From Flavimaricola sp. (lineage in GTDB: Bacteria > Pseudomonadota > Alphaproteobacteria > Rhodobacterales > Rhodobacteraceae): DNA of 33,253 nucleotides. Shown piece after piece: positions 24,824-32,370 of the stretch (position 1 is the first letter of the stretch; each line of letters begins with the position of its first letter). The position numbers were made by a program, and so were the translations under genes. Below the pieces are notes generated by a model that was not told the origin of the DNA, searched no databases, and saw only the letters and a program-made list of their open reading frames with translations. The stretch spans positions 28,236-61,488 of the forward strand of contig JAHDDU010000012.1 in assembly GCA_020629175.1 (NCBI GenBank), written 5' to 3'.

Positions 24824-25648
24824 TTACGCTGTCCGCAACGGATTTTCGTCCCACGTGGGGCACCAGGGCCCGTTTACCAACCGGTCGTGACTGTCGAGTG
24901 CGCGGATGCGCGAGAGCTGCGCGGGCGACAAAGTGATGTCCTGTGCCGCAAGGTTCTCGCGAATGCGCTTGGGATTGCCGGACGATGGAATGACGGTAAA
25001 TCCCTCGGCCAGAAGGTAGGCCAAAGCGACTTGTCCGGGCTGCGCCTCTATGTCTTCGGCAATAGCCTTTAACGTCGCATCAATGCCAACGCGCCCTCTG
25101 CCAAGCGGCGAATATGCTGTCACCGAGATCCCCAACGCGCGGCAATGATCGACAATCGCGGCGTTCTGCATGAAGGGATGAATTTCGACCTGATTGGTGA
25201 AGATTGGAATATCGCCCAAGTGTGCCGTGGCCTGATCAATGTGGCGGATGGTAAAATTCGACACCCCGATATTGCGAGCCATGCCGCTGGCCTTAACCTC
25301 GGCAATCTGAGCGACATAATCCGCAATCTCGAACTCATCGTTGATCGCGGGATAATGCAGCAGATAAAGGTCGACATAGTCGAGGCCGAGCTTGTCCAGC
25401 GACGCTGCGGCATGCTGTTTGATTTGGCCGGGGGCAAAATGCTCGGGTGCTACTTTTGAGGTGATCCAGAGCGTGTCACGGTCAAGGCCAGAACCCGCGA
25501 TCGCACGACCAACTTCAGCCTCGTTTTCATACCCTTCGGCATTGTCGATGTGGCGGTAGCCTGCGGCGAGGGCTTCACTTGTTGAGGCGTAGGCCTCCTC
25601 TCCGAAACGGTTCCAGGTGCCAAATCCGATAGGATGAAAAACAGGCAA
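24824..25648 (-). CDS. Aldo/keto reductase
   Basis: This NADPH-dependent TIM-barrel oxidoreductase of about 274 residues has IGFGTW at the N-terminus, the catalytic Asp and Tyr in HIDNAEGYENE, catalytic Lys in WITSKVAPEHF, catalytic His in YLLHYP, plus NIGVSNFT and VIPSSGNPKRIRENL that contact the cofactor. The substrate cannot be inferred. Two TTG starts are possible. TTG 25648 is chosen because AAAGGAA (25655-25661) lies 6 bases upstream; TTG 25666, giving 280 residues, has no ribosome-binding site. No ATG is available at the right place. It follows the aspartic-protease gene closely and is probably cotranscribed with it. Confidence 0.9.
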   Translation of the reverse strand: MPVFHPIGFGTWNRFGEEAYASTSEALAAGYRHIDNAEGYENEAEVGRAIAGSGLDRDTLWITSKVAPEHFAPGQIKQHAAASLDKLGLDYVDLYLLHYPAINDEFEIADYVAQIAEVKASGMARNIGVSNFTIRHIDQATAHLGDIPIFTNQVEIHPFMQNAAIVDHCRALGISVTAYSPLGRGRVGIDATLKAIAEDIEAQPGQVALAYLLAEGFTVIPSSGNPKRIRENLAAQDITLSPAQLSRIRALDSHDRLVNGPWCPTWDENPLRTA

Positions 25649-25668
25649 TATCTGTTCCTTTGACAAGG

Positions 25669-26244
25669 TTATCGGCGCAAAATCATGCGGTCGTTTTCGA
25701 TCGTGACGGTCGAAAACTGATTAAGATAGGTCATGCCGAGCAGGGAATCGAAGAGGTCGCCTTCATTCACAACGGCGCGCACATTGGTGTCAACGATTTC
25801 CCCTGCGGTGATGCTGTCGAGTGTGACGGGGGCTGTGCGCACGATCCCGTTGGCAGTGCTGGCTTGGCCGATGAAGGCCAGCGTCTCAGGCCGCAGACCG
25901 GCGCGTTGCGCATCTTCCTGGGTCAGGACAATTTGCGACGCGCCGGTGTCCACTACAAACCGCACGGGCACGTCATTGACGCCCAGAGTGACGGTGTAAT
26001 GCCCGTCGCGACCCCGCGGGATTTCAATGGTTTCGCCTACAAAGGTGGTGCGTGGGGCCACATCATTGCGGATGTCCTCCCACAGACCCACGGCCCCGAC
26101 AGCGCCCAGAAAGATCAGGCCCCAAATGGCCGCTTGCTGCGCGGTCTTACCCATGTTGCCACGCTGGCTCATCAAATAGCTGCCGCCGATAGCGACAAGC
26201 AGAATGAGCAAAAAGATAAGGCGGGGGGCGTCGGCACTGGTCAT
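25669..26244 (-). CDS. Membrane-anchored retropepsin-like aspartic protease (TIGR02281 type)
   Basis: The 191-residue protein has two hydrophobic segments (about residues 8-25 and 37-54), then a periplasmic domain. This holds the aspartic-protease motif FVVDTGASQIVLTQEDA and the companion DSLLGMTYLNQF, as in the clan AA single-domain proteases found in Alphaproteobacteria. Such proteins dimerise to form one active site, each giving one Asp. The substrate is unknown. It lies 17 bp downstream of marC and close upstream of the aldo/keto reductase gene on the same strand, likely one transcript. Confidence 0.9.
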   Translation of the reverse strand: MTSADAPRLIFLLILLVAIGGSYLMSQRGNMGKTAQQAAIWGLIFLGAVGAVGLWEDIRNDVAPRTTFVGETIEIPRGRDGHYTVTLGVNDVPVRFVVDTGASQIVLTQEDAQRAGLRPETLAFIGQASTANGIVRTAPVTLDSITAGEIVDTNVRAVVNEGDLFDSLLGMTYLNQFSTVTIENDRMILRR

Positions 26245-26261
26245 GGCAAAAGATATAGGTG

Positions 26262-26894
26262 TTAGAACCCTATACCGGAAGTGCGCAATCCATCGAGAAT
26301 GAACTGCACGGCCAAAGCCGCCAGCAACATGCCCAGAACACGGGTCAAGACGTTGATGCCCGTTTTGCCAAGCATCCGTTCAATGGCACTAGCCGACAGG
26401 AAGGCTGCGAGCACGATCAGCAGGATGAAGAGGAACACCCCTGCGATGGCGGCCATATCCGCGGGTCCTTCGGCCTGACCGGTCAAAAGAATGATCGTGG
26501 CAATCGCGCCAGGGCCGATGATCAGAGGAAGGGCGAGGGGGAACACCGATGGATCATCGTGATCCTCATCCGCGATGGTGCTGTCAGCGTTGTCCTGTCG
26601 GCGGCTTTGACGGCGCTCAAACAACATGTCTAGCGCGGTGAGGAACAACAGCACGCCGCCTGCAATTCGGAACGCGGGCATGGAGATGCCGACAAATGTG
26701 AGGACCGCTTCACCCAAAAACAGGAAGACAAACATCAAAAATGTTGCAACAGCACAGGCCCGGAACGCAATGGCGCGGCGTTGCGCGGCCGTCATGCCCT
26801 GGGTCAATGCAATGAAAATCGGAACGAGGCCCGGCGGATCAATGATCACGAACAGCGTCGTGAACGCCGCGATGAGGCTGGGGAGGTCTGTCAT
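26262..26894 (-). CDS. MarC family integral membrane protein
   Basis: This 210-residue protein is almost wholly hydrophobic, with six predicted membrane segments, and belongs to the MarC/UPF0056 family. Family motifs are FVIIDPPGLVPIFIALTQGM near the N-terminus, FRIAGGVLLFLTALDML, and PLALPLIIGPGAIATIILL in the middle. An unusual charged loop (ERRQSRRQDNADSTIADEDH) separates the third and fourth segments. The function of MarC is unresolved; the old link to multiple antibiotic resistance was withdrawn. ATG 26894 has GGAGGG about 5 bases upstream; the in-frame GTG at 26906 was not used. Confidence 0.93.
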   Translation of the reverse strand: MTDLPSLIAAFTTLFVIIDPPGLVPIFIALTQGMTAAQRRAIAFRACAVATFLMFVFLFLGEAVLTFVGISMPAFRIAGGVLLFLTALDMLFERRQSRRQDNADSTIADEDHDDPSVFPLALPLIIGPGAIATIILLTGQAEGPADMAAIAGVFLFILLIVLAAFLSASAIERMLGKTGINVLTRVLGMLLAALAVQFILDGLRTSGIGF

Positions 26895-26925
26895 GGCGCC
26901 CTCCACCCTTGTGGCACGGGAGGGA

Positions 26926-26958
26926 GCCTCCGGCGGGGATTATTTTGGCCAGAAGAAG
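26926..26958 (+). repeat. GCCTCCGGCGG intergenic repeat, copy A
   Basis: The segment starts GCCTCCGGCGGGGATTATTT and continues into GGCCAGAAGAAG. It matches copy B at 29453-29485 in the first 11 bases, a TATTTT run and a purine-rich end. It lies between the marC start and the end of the ABC-F gene, with its purine end facing that stop codon. From memory, sequences of this form recur between genes in Rhodobacteraceae. Confidence 0.6.
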
Positions 26959-26973
26959 CGAGGGCGTCGTGCA

Positions 26974-28830
26974 TTAGCATTGTGCCTTTTCTTGTGCTTC
27001 CAATGCAGACATCCACAGCGCCTCGGCCTTGTCGAGAGCTTGCATCACTTCGGCGTATTTCGCATTCCAGGTGGCAAGCTCGCCCTTGCGGGCGTCTTCG
27101 TAAAGGTCTGGGTCGGCAAGTTTCTTGGCCAGTTTGTCACGCATATCGTTGAGCTTGTTGACGCGTTCTTCGCCCTTGCGCACCTCCGCCTTGAGGGCCA
27201 GCATTTGATCGCGGGTCATGGCAGGTTTTTTAGGTTTCGGGCTGGGTTTTTTGGCCTCATTGGCGGGCTTGTCCGCCGTCAGCAGCAGTTTGCGGTAGGC
27301 CTGTAGATCATCCTCGTAAGGCGTGACGTGGCCGTCTTTGACCAGCCAAAGCCGATCAGCGACCATCGACAGCAAGTGCATATCGTGACTGACGAGGATG
27401 ACAGCGCCAGTGTAAGCGGTCAGCGCCTCAACCAGCGCTTCGCGGCTTTCAATGTCGAGGTGGTTGGTGGGCTCGTCCAGGATCAAGAGGTGCGGCGCGG
27501 GCAGGGTGGCGAGCAGGAGCGACAGCCGCGCCTTTTGCCCGCCAGAGAGGCGGCCGACCTCGGTCTCGGCTTGGGCAGCCATGAGGCCAAACCCAGCGAG
27601 GCGTGCGCGAAGCTTGGCCTGACCTTCTTCTGGGCGTTCGCGCAGGAGGTGCTGGAGCGGGGTCTCCTCAACGCGCAGCTCGTCCACCTGATGTTGGGCG
27701 AAAAAGCCGATGCGGAGTTTGTTGGAGCTGACCATCTTGCCACGGGCCACTTCAAGACGATTTGATAACATCTTGGAAAGGGTGGATTTTCCTTCACCAT
27801 TGCGGCCCAAAAGGGCGATGCGGTCGTCCTGGTCAATGCGCAGGTTCAGATCGTGCAGAACGATGTGGTTGCCGTAGCCCACGGCGGCCCCTTCGGTCGC
27901 GATAATGGGGGGCGAAAGCTCTTCTGGGCTGGGGAAGGTAAAGACGGTGCGGGCGGCATCCTCGGGGGCGCGGATAGTCTGCATCTTTTCGAGCATTTTG
28001 ACGCGGGATTGGGCCTGTTTGGCCTTGGACGCTTTGGCTTTGAAACGGTCTACAAAGCTTTGCAGGTGGGCGCGCTTGGCGTCCTGTTTCTTTGCGGCTT
28101 GCGCAATGAGGGCGCGTTTCTCGGCGCGCTGTTTGGCAAAGCTGTCGTAGGGGCCGGTATAGAAGGTGAGCTTTTTGTCCTCAAGATGCAGGATGGCGCC
28201 AACGGAGCGGTTCAGCAGCTCGCGGTCGTGGGAGACGATGAGGACCGTGTGGGGGTATTTTGTGAGGTAATTCTCAAGCCAGAGCGCGCCTTCGAGATCG
28301 AGGTAGTTGGTGGGCTCGTCCAGCAGCAGCAGGTCAGGCTCAGAAAACAGAACGGCGGCGAGAGCGACGCGCATGCGCCAACCGCCGGAGAAAGCGGAAC
28401 AGGGCTGTTTTTGCTCCTCATATGTGAAGCCGAGCCCTTTGAGGATCGAGGAGGCGCGCGCCTCTGCTGACCAGGCGTTGATGTCGGCGAGCCGGGTCTG
28501 GATTTCAGCGATGCGCGTGGGATCGGTGGCCGTCTCGGCCTCGGCCATCAGGGAATGGCGTTCCGTGTCAGCCATAAGGACGGTGTCTATAAGGCTGACC
28601 TCGTTGCCGGGGACTTCCTGGCTCACACCACCGATGCGGTGGCCGCGTGGCAATTCGATATCGCCGGTGTCGAGAGGCAGTTCGCCGCGGATCATTTTGA
28701 ACAGCGTAGTTTTGCCCGTACCATTGCGCCCCACAAGGCCCACTTTGTGGCCGTGGGGGATGGTCACTGTCGCATGTTCGAGCAGCGAGCGGCCCTCAAT
28801 CGAGTAGGAGATATCTTTGATTTTCAGCAT
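26974..28830 (-). CDS. ABC-F family ATPase, YheS type
   Basis: This soluble 618-residue twin-ABC ATPase probably acts on the ribosome, as ABC-F proteins do. Domain 1 has GRNGTGKTT (34-42), signature FSGGWRMRVALA and LLLDEPTNYLD. The linker contains HLQSFVDRFKAKASKAKQAQ, and domain 2 has GRNGEGKST, FFAQHQVDELR, LSGGQKARLSLL and LILDEPTNHLD. These segments match E. coli YheS closely. A Lys/Pro-rich tract and a C-terminal coiled coil follow. ATG 28830 gives the conserved MLKIKDISYSIEGR. The open frame extends further upstream but is antisense to ndk and was rejected. It is distinct from the Uup-type protein at 7115-8920. Confidence 0.95.
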   Translation of the reverse strand: MLKIKDISYSIEGRSLLEHATVTIPHGHKVGLVGRNGTGKTTLFKMIRGELPLDTGDIELPRGHRIGGVSQEVPGNEVSLIDTVLMADTERHSLMAEAETATDPTRIAEIQTRLADINAWSAEARASSILKGLGFTYEEQKQPCSAFSGGWRMRVALAAVLFSEPDLLLLDEPTNYLDLEGALWLENYLTKYPHTVLIVSHDRELLNRSVGAILHLEDKKLTFYTGPYDSFAKQRAEKRALIAQAAKKQDAKRAHLQSFVDRFKAKASKAKQAQSRVKMLEKMQTIRAPEDAARTVFTFPSPEELSPPIIATEGAAVGYGNHIVLHDLNLRIDQDDRIALLGRNGEGKSTLSKMLSNRLEVARGKMVSSNKLRIGFFAQHQVDELRVEETPLQHLLRERPEEGQAKLRARLAGFGLMAAQAETEVGRLSGGQKARLSLLLATLPAPHLLILDEPTNHLDIESREALVEALTAYTGAVILVSHDMHLLSMVADRLWLVKDGHVTPYEDDLQAYRKLLLTADKPANEAKKPSPKPKKPAMTRDQMLALKAEVRKGEERVNKLNDMRDKLAKKLADPDLYEDARKGELATWNAKYAEVMQALDKAEALWMSALEAQEKAQC

Positions 28831-28971
28831 GAGGCAGCCATGACCGATCGCGCGGCGGGCGTCAATCGCAGTGCGGCGGTGCGAAAGCGGGTTTTCATGG
28901 AGCAGTGTTAGTGTTAGCAGGCCGCACGAGTTTTCAACGGGGCCGAGCCCCAGAGCCAGATGAGGTGTATC

Positions 28972-29394
28972 ATGGCCGTGCAACGCACATTTTCGATCAT
29001 CAAACCCGACGCCACAAAGCGCAACCTGACAGGCCAGATTGCTGCAAAGTTTGAGGAAGCCGGTCTTCGGATTGTTGCCTCCAAGCGCATCCAGCTGACA
29101 TTGGCGCAAGCCCAGCAGTTTTACGGTGTTCACAAGGACCGCCCGTTTTTTGGTGAGCTGTGTGAGTTCATGATCTCCGAGCCGATTGTTGTGCAGGTTC
29201 TGGAAGGTGAAGATGCAATTGCCAAGAACCGCGAAGTGATGGGCGCGACCAACCCTGCGGATGCCGCCGAAGGCACGATCCGTAAGGAATTTGCACTGTC
29301 GATCGGTGAGAACTCGGTCCATGGATCGGACGCGCCAGAGACGGCTGCAGAAGAGATTGCGTTCTTCTTTTCAGGACTTGAGCTCGTCGGCTGA
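28972..29394 (+). CDS. ndk: Nucleoside diphosphate kinase
   Basis: Ndk transfers the gamma phosphate of ATP to nucleoside diphosphates through a phospho-histidine. The 140-residue protein begins [20 protein letters not shown], has [26 protein letters not shown] and the active-site His117 in [13 protein letters not shown]. All are standard. ATG 28972 is chosen over the in-frame start at 28960 because it starts the conserved N-terminus and TGAGGTG lies about 5 bases upstream. It diverges from the YheS-type gene across 141 bp; that gap contains a small hairpin GGGGC-CGA-GCCCC (28939-28951). Two terminators follow. Confidence 0.98.
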   Translation: MAVQRTFSIIKPDATKRNLTGQIAAKFEEAGLRIVASKRIQLTLAQAQQFYGVHKDRPFFGELCEFMISEPIVVQVLEGEDAIAKNREVMGATNPADAAEGTIRKEFALSIGENSVHGSDAPETAAEEIAFFFSGLELVG

Positions 29395-29414
29395 AGCCAT
29401 TGAGATGAAATGAG

Positions 29415-29449
29415 AAAGGGCCTGTCAGTTGATCTGACAGGCCCTTTTT
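29415..29449 (+). terminator. Rho-independent terminator of ndk
   Basis: GGGCCTGTCAG (29418-29428) pairs perfectly with CTGACAGGCCC (29434-29444) around loop TTGAT and is followed by TTTTT. The flanking AAA/TTT extend the stem, so it may also work for tpiA arriving from the other strand. Confidence 0.95.
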
Positions 29450-29452
29450 CTT

Positions 29453-29485
29453 GCCTCCGGCGGAGGTATTTTTAGCAAGATGAGA
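29453..29485 (+). repeat. GCCTCCGGCGG intergenic repeat, copy B (also terminator-like)
   Basis: GCCTCCGGCGGAGG forms a hairpin (CCTCC-GGC-GGAGG) followed by TATTTTT, so on the plus strand it looks like a second terminator after ndk. The sequence continues AGCAAGATGAGA and ends 1 base before the tpiA stop codon. It shares its first 11 bases and the T-rich part with copy A at 26926-26958. Confidence 0.6.
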
Positions 29486-30217
29486 TTAGGAGGCGGCCAG
29501 CGCGTCGACGATGGGCTGGAAGTCTGAGGCTTTGAGGCTTGCGCCGCCGACGAGGGCGCCGTTTACCTCGGGTGTGGCGAAAATTTCGACGGCATTGGCA
29601 GCTTTGACGGAGCCGCCGTAGAGGAGCGCGATGTCGGTGCCGGCAGCACCGAAGCGGGCGGTGAGGTCAGCACGCAGGTGGGCGTGGACTTCGGCAATTT
29701 GATCCGTTGTGGCGACGAGGCCGGTGCCGATGGCCCAGACGGGTTCATAGGCGATTACGGTGTTGGCGCCGGTGGCGTCATCGGGTGTTGAGGCCGCCAG
29801 TTGATCGGTGAGGATCTGTAGCGTGGCTCCGGCTTCACGTTCGGCGAGGGTTTCGCCGATGCAGATAATCGGCGTGAGCCCGGCGGCGAGGGCGGCCTCG
29901 GCCTTGGCTCGGACGGTCTCGGACGTCTCGCCATGGTCGGTGCGGCGTTCGGAATGGCCAACGATGACATATTTGGCACCCGCGTCCGCAAGCATGGGGG
30001 CGGCAATGTCGCCTGTGTGCGCGCCGGATATGCCGGTGTGGCAGTCCTGACCGCCGATAGAGAGACCGTCCCCAGCGGCGGCGGCTGCGGCGGCAATCAG
30101 CGTGGCGGGCGGGCAGATCAACACGTCGATGTCCGCATGGCCGATGCTTGCAAGTTCGGACAGGGCAGCGGTGGTGCCGTTCATCTTCCAGTTACCGGCG
30201 GCGAGTTTTCTGGGCAT
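29486..30217 (-). CDS. tpiA: Triose-phosphate isomerase
   Basis: TpiA interconverts dihydroxyacetone phosphate and glyceraldehyde 3-phosphate in glycolysis and gluconeogenesis. The 243-residue protein keeps all catalytic residues: Asn9 and Lys11 in AAGNWKMNG, His88 in IVGHSERR, and Glu158 in [11 protein letters not shown]. The phosphate-binding [12 protein letters not shown] near the C-terminus is present. It is a single gene converging on ndk, with the ndk terminators between them. The upstream gap of 57 bp to the TfoX-domain gene shows no clear promoter, so it may be transcribed with the sufA-tfoX pair. Confidence 0.98.
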   Translation of the reverse strand: MPRKLAAGNWKMNGTTAALSELASIGHADIDVLICPPATLIAAAAAAAGDGLSIGGQDCHTGISGAHTGDIAAPMLADAGAKYVIVGHSERRTDHGETSETVRAKAEAALAAGLTPIICIGETLAEREAGATLQILTDQLAASTPDDATGANTVIAYEPVWAIGTGLVATTDQIAEVHAHLRADLTARFGAAGTDIALLYGGSVKAANAVEIFATPEVNGALVGGASLKASDFQPIVDALAAS

Positions 30218-30274
30218 ATCATGGATCCTCTGGCTGTTGCGTCACGGATAGCAGCGCGCGCGGCGGGGGGAAAG

Positions 30275-30568
30275 CTAGCGCAACACGGAAAGCGCCGAGT
30301 TTGCCAAATCTACAGCCAAAACAGGATCTTCGAGGGCGGCGTCTGGCAAGGCGTGGTAGGGCATGTTGTGGAATTGTGCGGTCGGTTCGCCGAACAGCTG
30401 CTCGGGATCCTTGGTTTTGAGGTACAGCTGACCGCCAGAAGTCATGAGCGCGAAAACGGTGCCGTCCTGATAAAGGCAGATGCCGCCGAACATCTTGCGG
30501 GTCGTTAAGTGACCTAGATCGTTGAATAAATCGGTGGCGAAGGCGATATCAGCGTCAGAAACGCTCAT
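30275..30568 (-). CDS. TfoX/Sxy N-terminal domain protein
   Basis: This is a 97-residue single-domain protein. The segment TRKMFGGICLYQDGTVFALM followed by GGQLYLKT is the hallmark of the TfoX N-terminal domain; the C-terminal TfoX domain is absent. Full-length TfoX regulates competence in gammaproteobacteria, but short proteins of this type are widespread in Alphaproteobacteria with no assigned role. Its ATG overlaps the sufA TGA by 4 bp (ATGA), suggesting translational coupling. Confidence 0.9.
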   Translation of the reverse strand: MSVSDADIAFATDLFNDLGHLTTRKMFGGICLYQDGTVFALMTSGGQLYLKTKDPEQLFGEPTAQFHNMPYHALPDAALEDPVLAVDLANSALSVLR

Positions 30569-30927
30569 GTCTGGGCGAGGGTCTCGTCGAACTTGATGCT
30601 TTCGCCGCAGCCACAGGCCTCTGTGACGTTGGGGTTGTTGAATTTGAACCCGGCCTCAAGAAGCGAAACTTCGTAGTCAATTTCGGTTCCAAAGAGGAAC
30701 ATCTGCGCCATGGGCGCGATCATGACGCGGGCGCCATCCACTTCAACAACCTCGTCCAAGGCATTGACTTCAGTGACATATTCCATGGTGTATTCCATGC
30801 CGGCACAGCCACCCTTTTTGACGCCAATGCGCAGGCCCTCGTGGTTGTCACGGGCCATAAGTTTGGCGATTTGGGCGGCGGCTTTGGGGGTGATTGTGAC
30901 CGCCTGCTTGCCGGGAATGCTGAACAT
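30565..30927 (-). CDS. sufA: IscA/SufA family iron-sulfur cluster assembly protein
   Basis: This 120-residue A-type carrier takes Fe-S clusters from the SUF/ISC scaffold to apo-proteins. The three conserved cysteines are present: Cys41 in KKGGCAGMEY, and Cys105 and Cys107 in EACGCGES. The family core VTITPKAAAQIAKLM is at the N-terminus. The name sufA is used by analogy, as iscA and erpA look the same at this level. No other suf gene is adjacent; it is paired with a TfoX-domain gene. ATG 30927 has GGAG about 8 bases upstream. Confidence 0.92.
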   Translation of the reverse strand: MFSIPGKQAVTITPKAAAQIAKLMARDNHEGLRIGVKKGGCAGMEYTMEYVTEVNALDEVVEVDGARVMIAPMAQMFLFGTEIDYEVSLLEAGFKFNNPNVTEACGCGESIKFDETLAQT

Positions 30928-30950
30928 GGGACTGTCTCCTTACTCTCGCA

Positions 30951-30978
30951 ACATAAGGCGGCAGCGGGGCCCGCTCAA
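30951..30978 (-). promoter_or_regulatory. Candidate sufA promoter with palindrome in spacer
   Basis: On the minus strand TTGAGC (30978-30973) and TTATGT (30956-30951) are 16 bp apart. The perfect inverted repeat AGCGGG-G-CCCGCT (30963-30975) overlaps the -35 and spacer. It could be an operator or simply a GC-rich stem; no regulator is identified. Confidence 0.4.
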
Positions 30979-31004
30979 GGGGGGCTGCGTGCGATACACA
31001 ACCG

Positions 31005-31031
31005 ATGCACGTCCTATGCACATGTGATGCA
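31005..31031. repeat. Three ATGCA repeats at exact 11-bp spacing upstream of sufA
   Basis: ATGCA occurs at 31005, 31016 and 31027 on the plus strand, each 11 bp apart, ending just before the ilvA stop codon. Relative to the candidate sufA promoter they lie about 30-55 bp upstream of the -35, all on one face of the helix. This is the usual geometry for cooperative activator binding. Confidence 0.5.
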
Positions 31032-31033
31032 GA

Positions 31034-32269
31034 TCAGACAATGAACTGGGCGATGATCTCATCATTGGTGATGTCGGAGTAGGTAAAGCCGTTTTCCGTC
31101 ATCCGGGTTGTGAGCGTGTCGAAATTCTGCGGATCGGTGGTTTCGATGCCAAGAAGGATCGAGCCAAAGTTGCGGGCGGATTTCTTGAGATATTCAAAGC
31201 GGGTGATGTTATCGTTCTCGCCCAGCAGGTTAAGGAAGTCTTTCAGTGCGCCGGGGCGCTGGGGAAGGCGCAGGATGTAGTATTTTTGTGTGCCAGCGGC
31301 GCGGGCAGCGCGTTCGCGCACTTCCGGAAGGCGTTCGAAATCAAAGTTGCCGCCGGTGGTGACGCAAACGACAGTTTTGCCAGCGACGTCGAGGTGTTTG
31401 AGCGCCTCGACACTTAGGGCGCCTGCGGGTTCAAGAACGATGCCTTCGATGTTGAGCATCTCGATCATCGTCGTGCAGATTTGATCCTCTGGGATCGTGG
31501 TGAGTGTGGCAGGATCGATGCCGCGCAGGGTTTCAAAGGGATGTGCACCGATGCGGGCAACGGCGGCCCCGTCGACAAAACTGTCGACATGGTCGAGGGT
31601 GACCAGATTTCCATTCTCCAGGGCGGCGGTCAGGCTGGCGCCGCCGGCGGGTTCGACGAGGTGAAAGGCGATGTCGGGGGCGGCTTCGGCCATGTAACGG
31701 ATCATGCCTGCGCTTAGGCCACCGCCGCCGACCGGCGCGATGATCAGATCAGGCTGTTTGGGCATCTGGTCGAGAAGTTCGACACCGACGGCGGCCTGGC
31801 CTTCGATCACGTCGGGATCATCAAAGGGCGACAGAAAATGGCCCGCGACCTCCTCGCAATAGGTTTGGGCGGCGGCGAGAGATTGGTCGAAATAGTCGCC
31901 CACCAGGCGGACTTCGATCGCGTCGCCGCCGAAAATGCGGGTCTTGTCGACCTTTTGCTGCGGGGTGGTGACGGGCATGAAGATCACGCCCTTTACCCCG
32001 AAATGACGGCAGGAAAAGGCGACACCTTGCGCGTGGTTGCCCGCGCTGGCGCAGACGAATGTAGGGGTCTGGGTGGCCAGAACCTTGCGCATTGCATTGA
32101 ACGCGCCGCGGATTTTGTAGGACCGGACGGGGCTGAGATCCTCGCGTTTGAGCCAGATATCCGCGCCAAATTTTTTGGAGAGGTGATCATTGCGCTGGCA
32201 CGGCGTGGCCGGAAACAACGCGCGCATGGCGGCGGTGGTGACGCGGGATTGGGTGAGGGTCTCTGACAT
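31034..32269 (-). CDS. ilvA: Threonine ammonia-lyase (threonine deaminase)
   Basis: IlvA deaminates threonine to 2-oxobutanoate, the first step of isoleucine synthesis, using pyridoxal phosphate. The 411-residue protein has the PLP lysine at residue 52 in VRSYKIRGAFNAM, CASAGNHAQGVAF and the phosphate-binding loop PVGGGGLSAG. A C-terminal ACT-like domain (YYILRLPQRPGALKDFLNLL) is usually the site of isoleucine feedback. One regulatory unit is present, so it is the shorter biosynthetic form. No ribosome-binding site precedes ATG 32269, and the candidate promoter would start transcription at the ATG itself. Confidence 0.95.
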   Translation of the reverse strand: MSETLTQSRVTTAAMRALFPATPCQRNDHLSKKFGADIWLKREDLSPVRSYKIRGAFNAMRKVLATQTPTFVCASAGNHAQGVAFSCRHFGVKGVIFMPVTTPQQKVDKTRIFGGDAIEVRLVGDYFDQSLAAAQTYCEEVAGHFLSPFDDPDVIEGQAAVGVELLDQMPKQPDLIIAPVGGGGLSAGMIRYMAEAAPDIAFHLVEPAGGASLTAALENGNLVTLDHVDSFVDGAAVARIGAHPFETLRGIDPATLTTIPEDQICTTMIEMLNIEGIVLEPAGALSVEALKHLDVAGKTVVCVTTGGNFDFERLPEVRERAARAAGTQKYYILRLPQRPGALKDFLNLLGENDNITRFEYLKKSARNFGSILLGIETTDPQNFDTLTTRMTENGFTYSDITNDEIIAQFIV

Positions 32270-32275
32270 TGCGGC

Positions 32276-32303
32276 ACTATGGAGGATTTGCCCGGGGTGG
32301 CAA
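32276..32303 (-). promoter_or_regulatory. Candidate ilvA promoter giving a leaderless mRNA
   Basis: On the minus strand TTGCCA (32303-32298) and CATAGT (32281-32276) are separated by 16 bp. The expected start point, about 7 bases beyond the -10, falls on the A of the ilvA ATG (32269). The absence of any Shine-Dalgarno sequence agrees with a leaderless transcript. Confidence 0.45.
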
Positions 32304-32370
32304 GGGGCGGCGTTTGACGCCTCGCGAGAATGGCGCTTAGGGTGCTGGCATTTAGAATGGGGTATTTGAA

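Noticed and set aside
28939-28951. GGGGC-CGA-GCCCC hairpin before ndk, considered as a regulatory element
   Set aside because: The stem is 5 bp in a GC-rich region; chance occurrence is likely.
28831-29322. In-frame N-terminal extension of the YheS-type ABC-F gene
   Set aside because: The extension is antisense to ndk and lacks homology; ATG 28830 begins the conserved ABC-F N-terminus.
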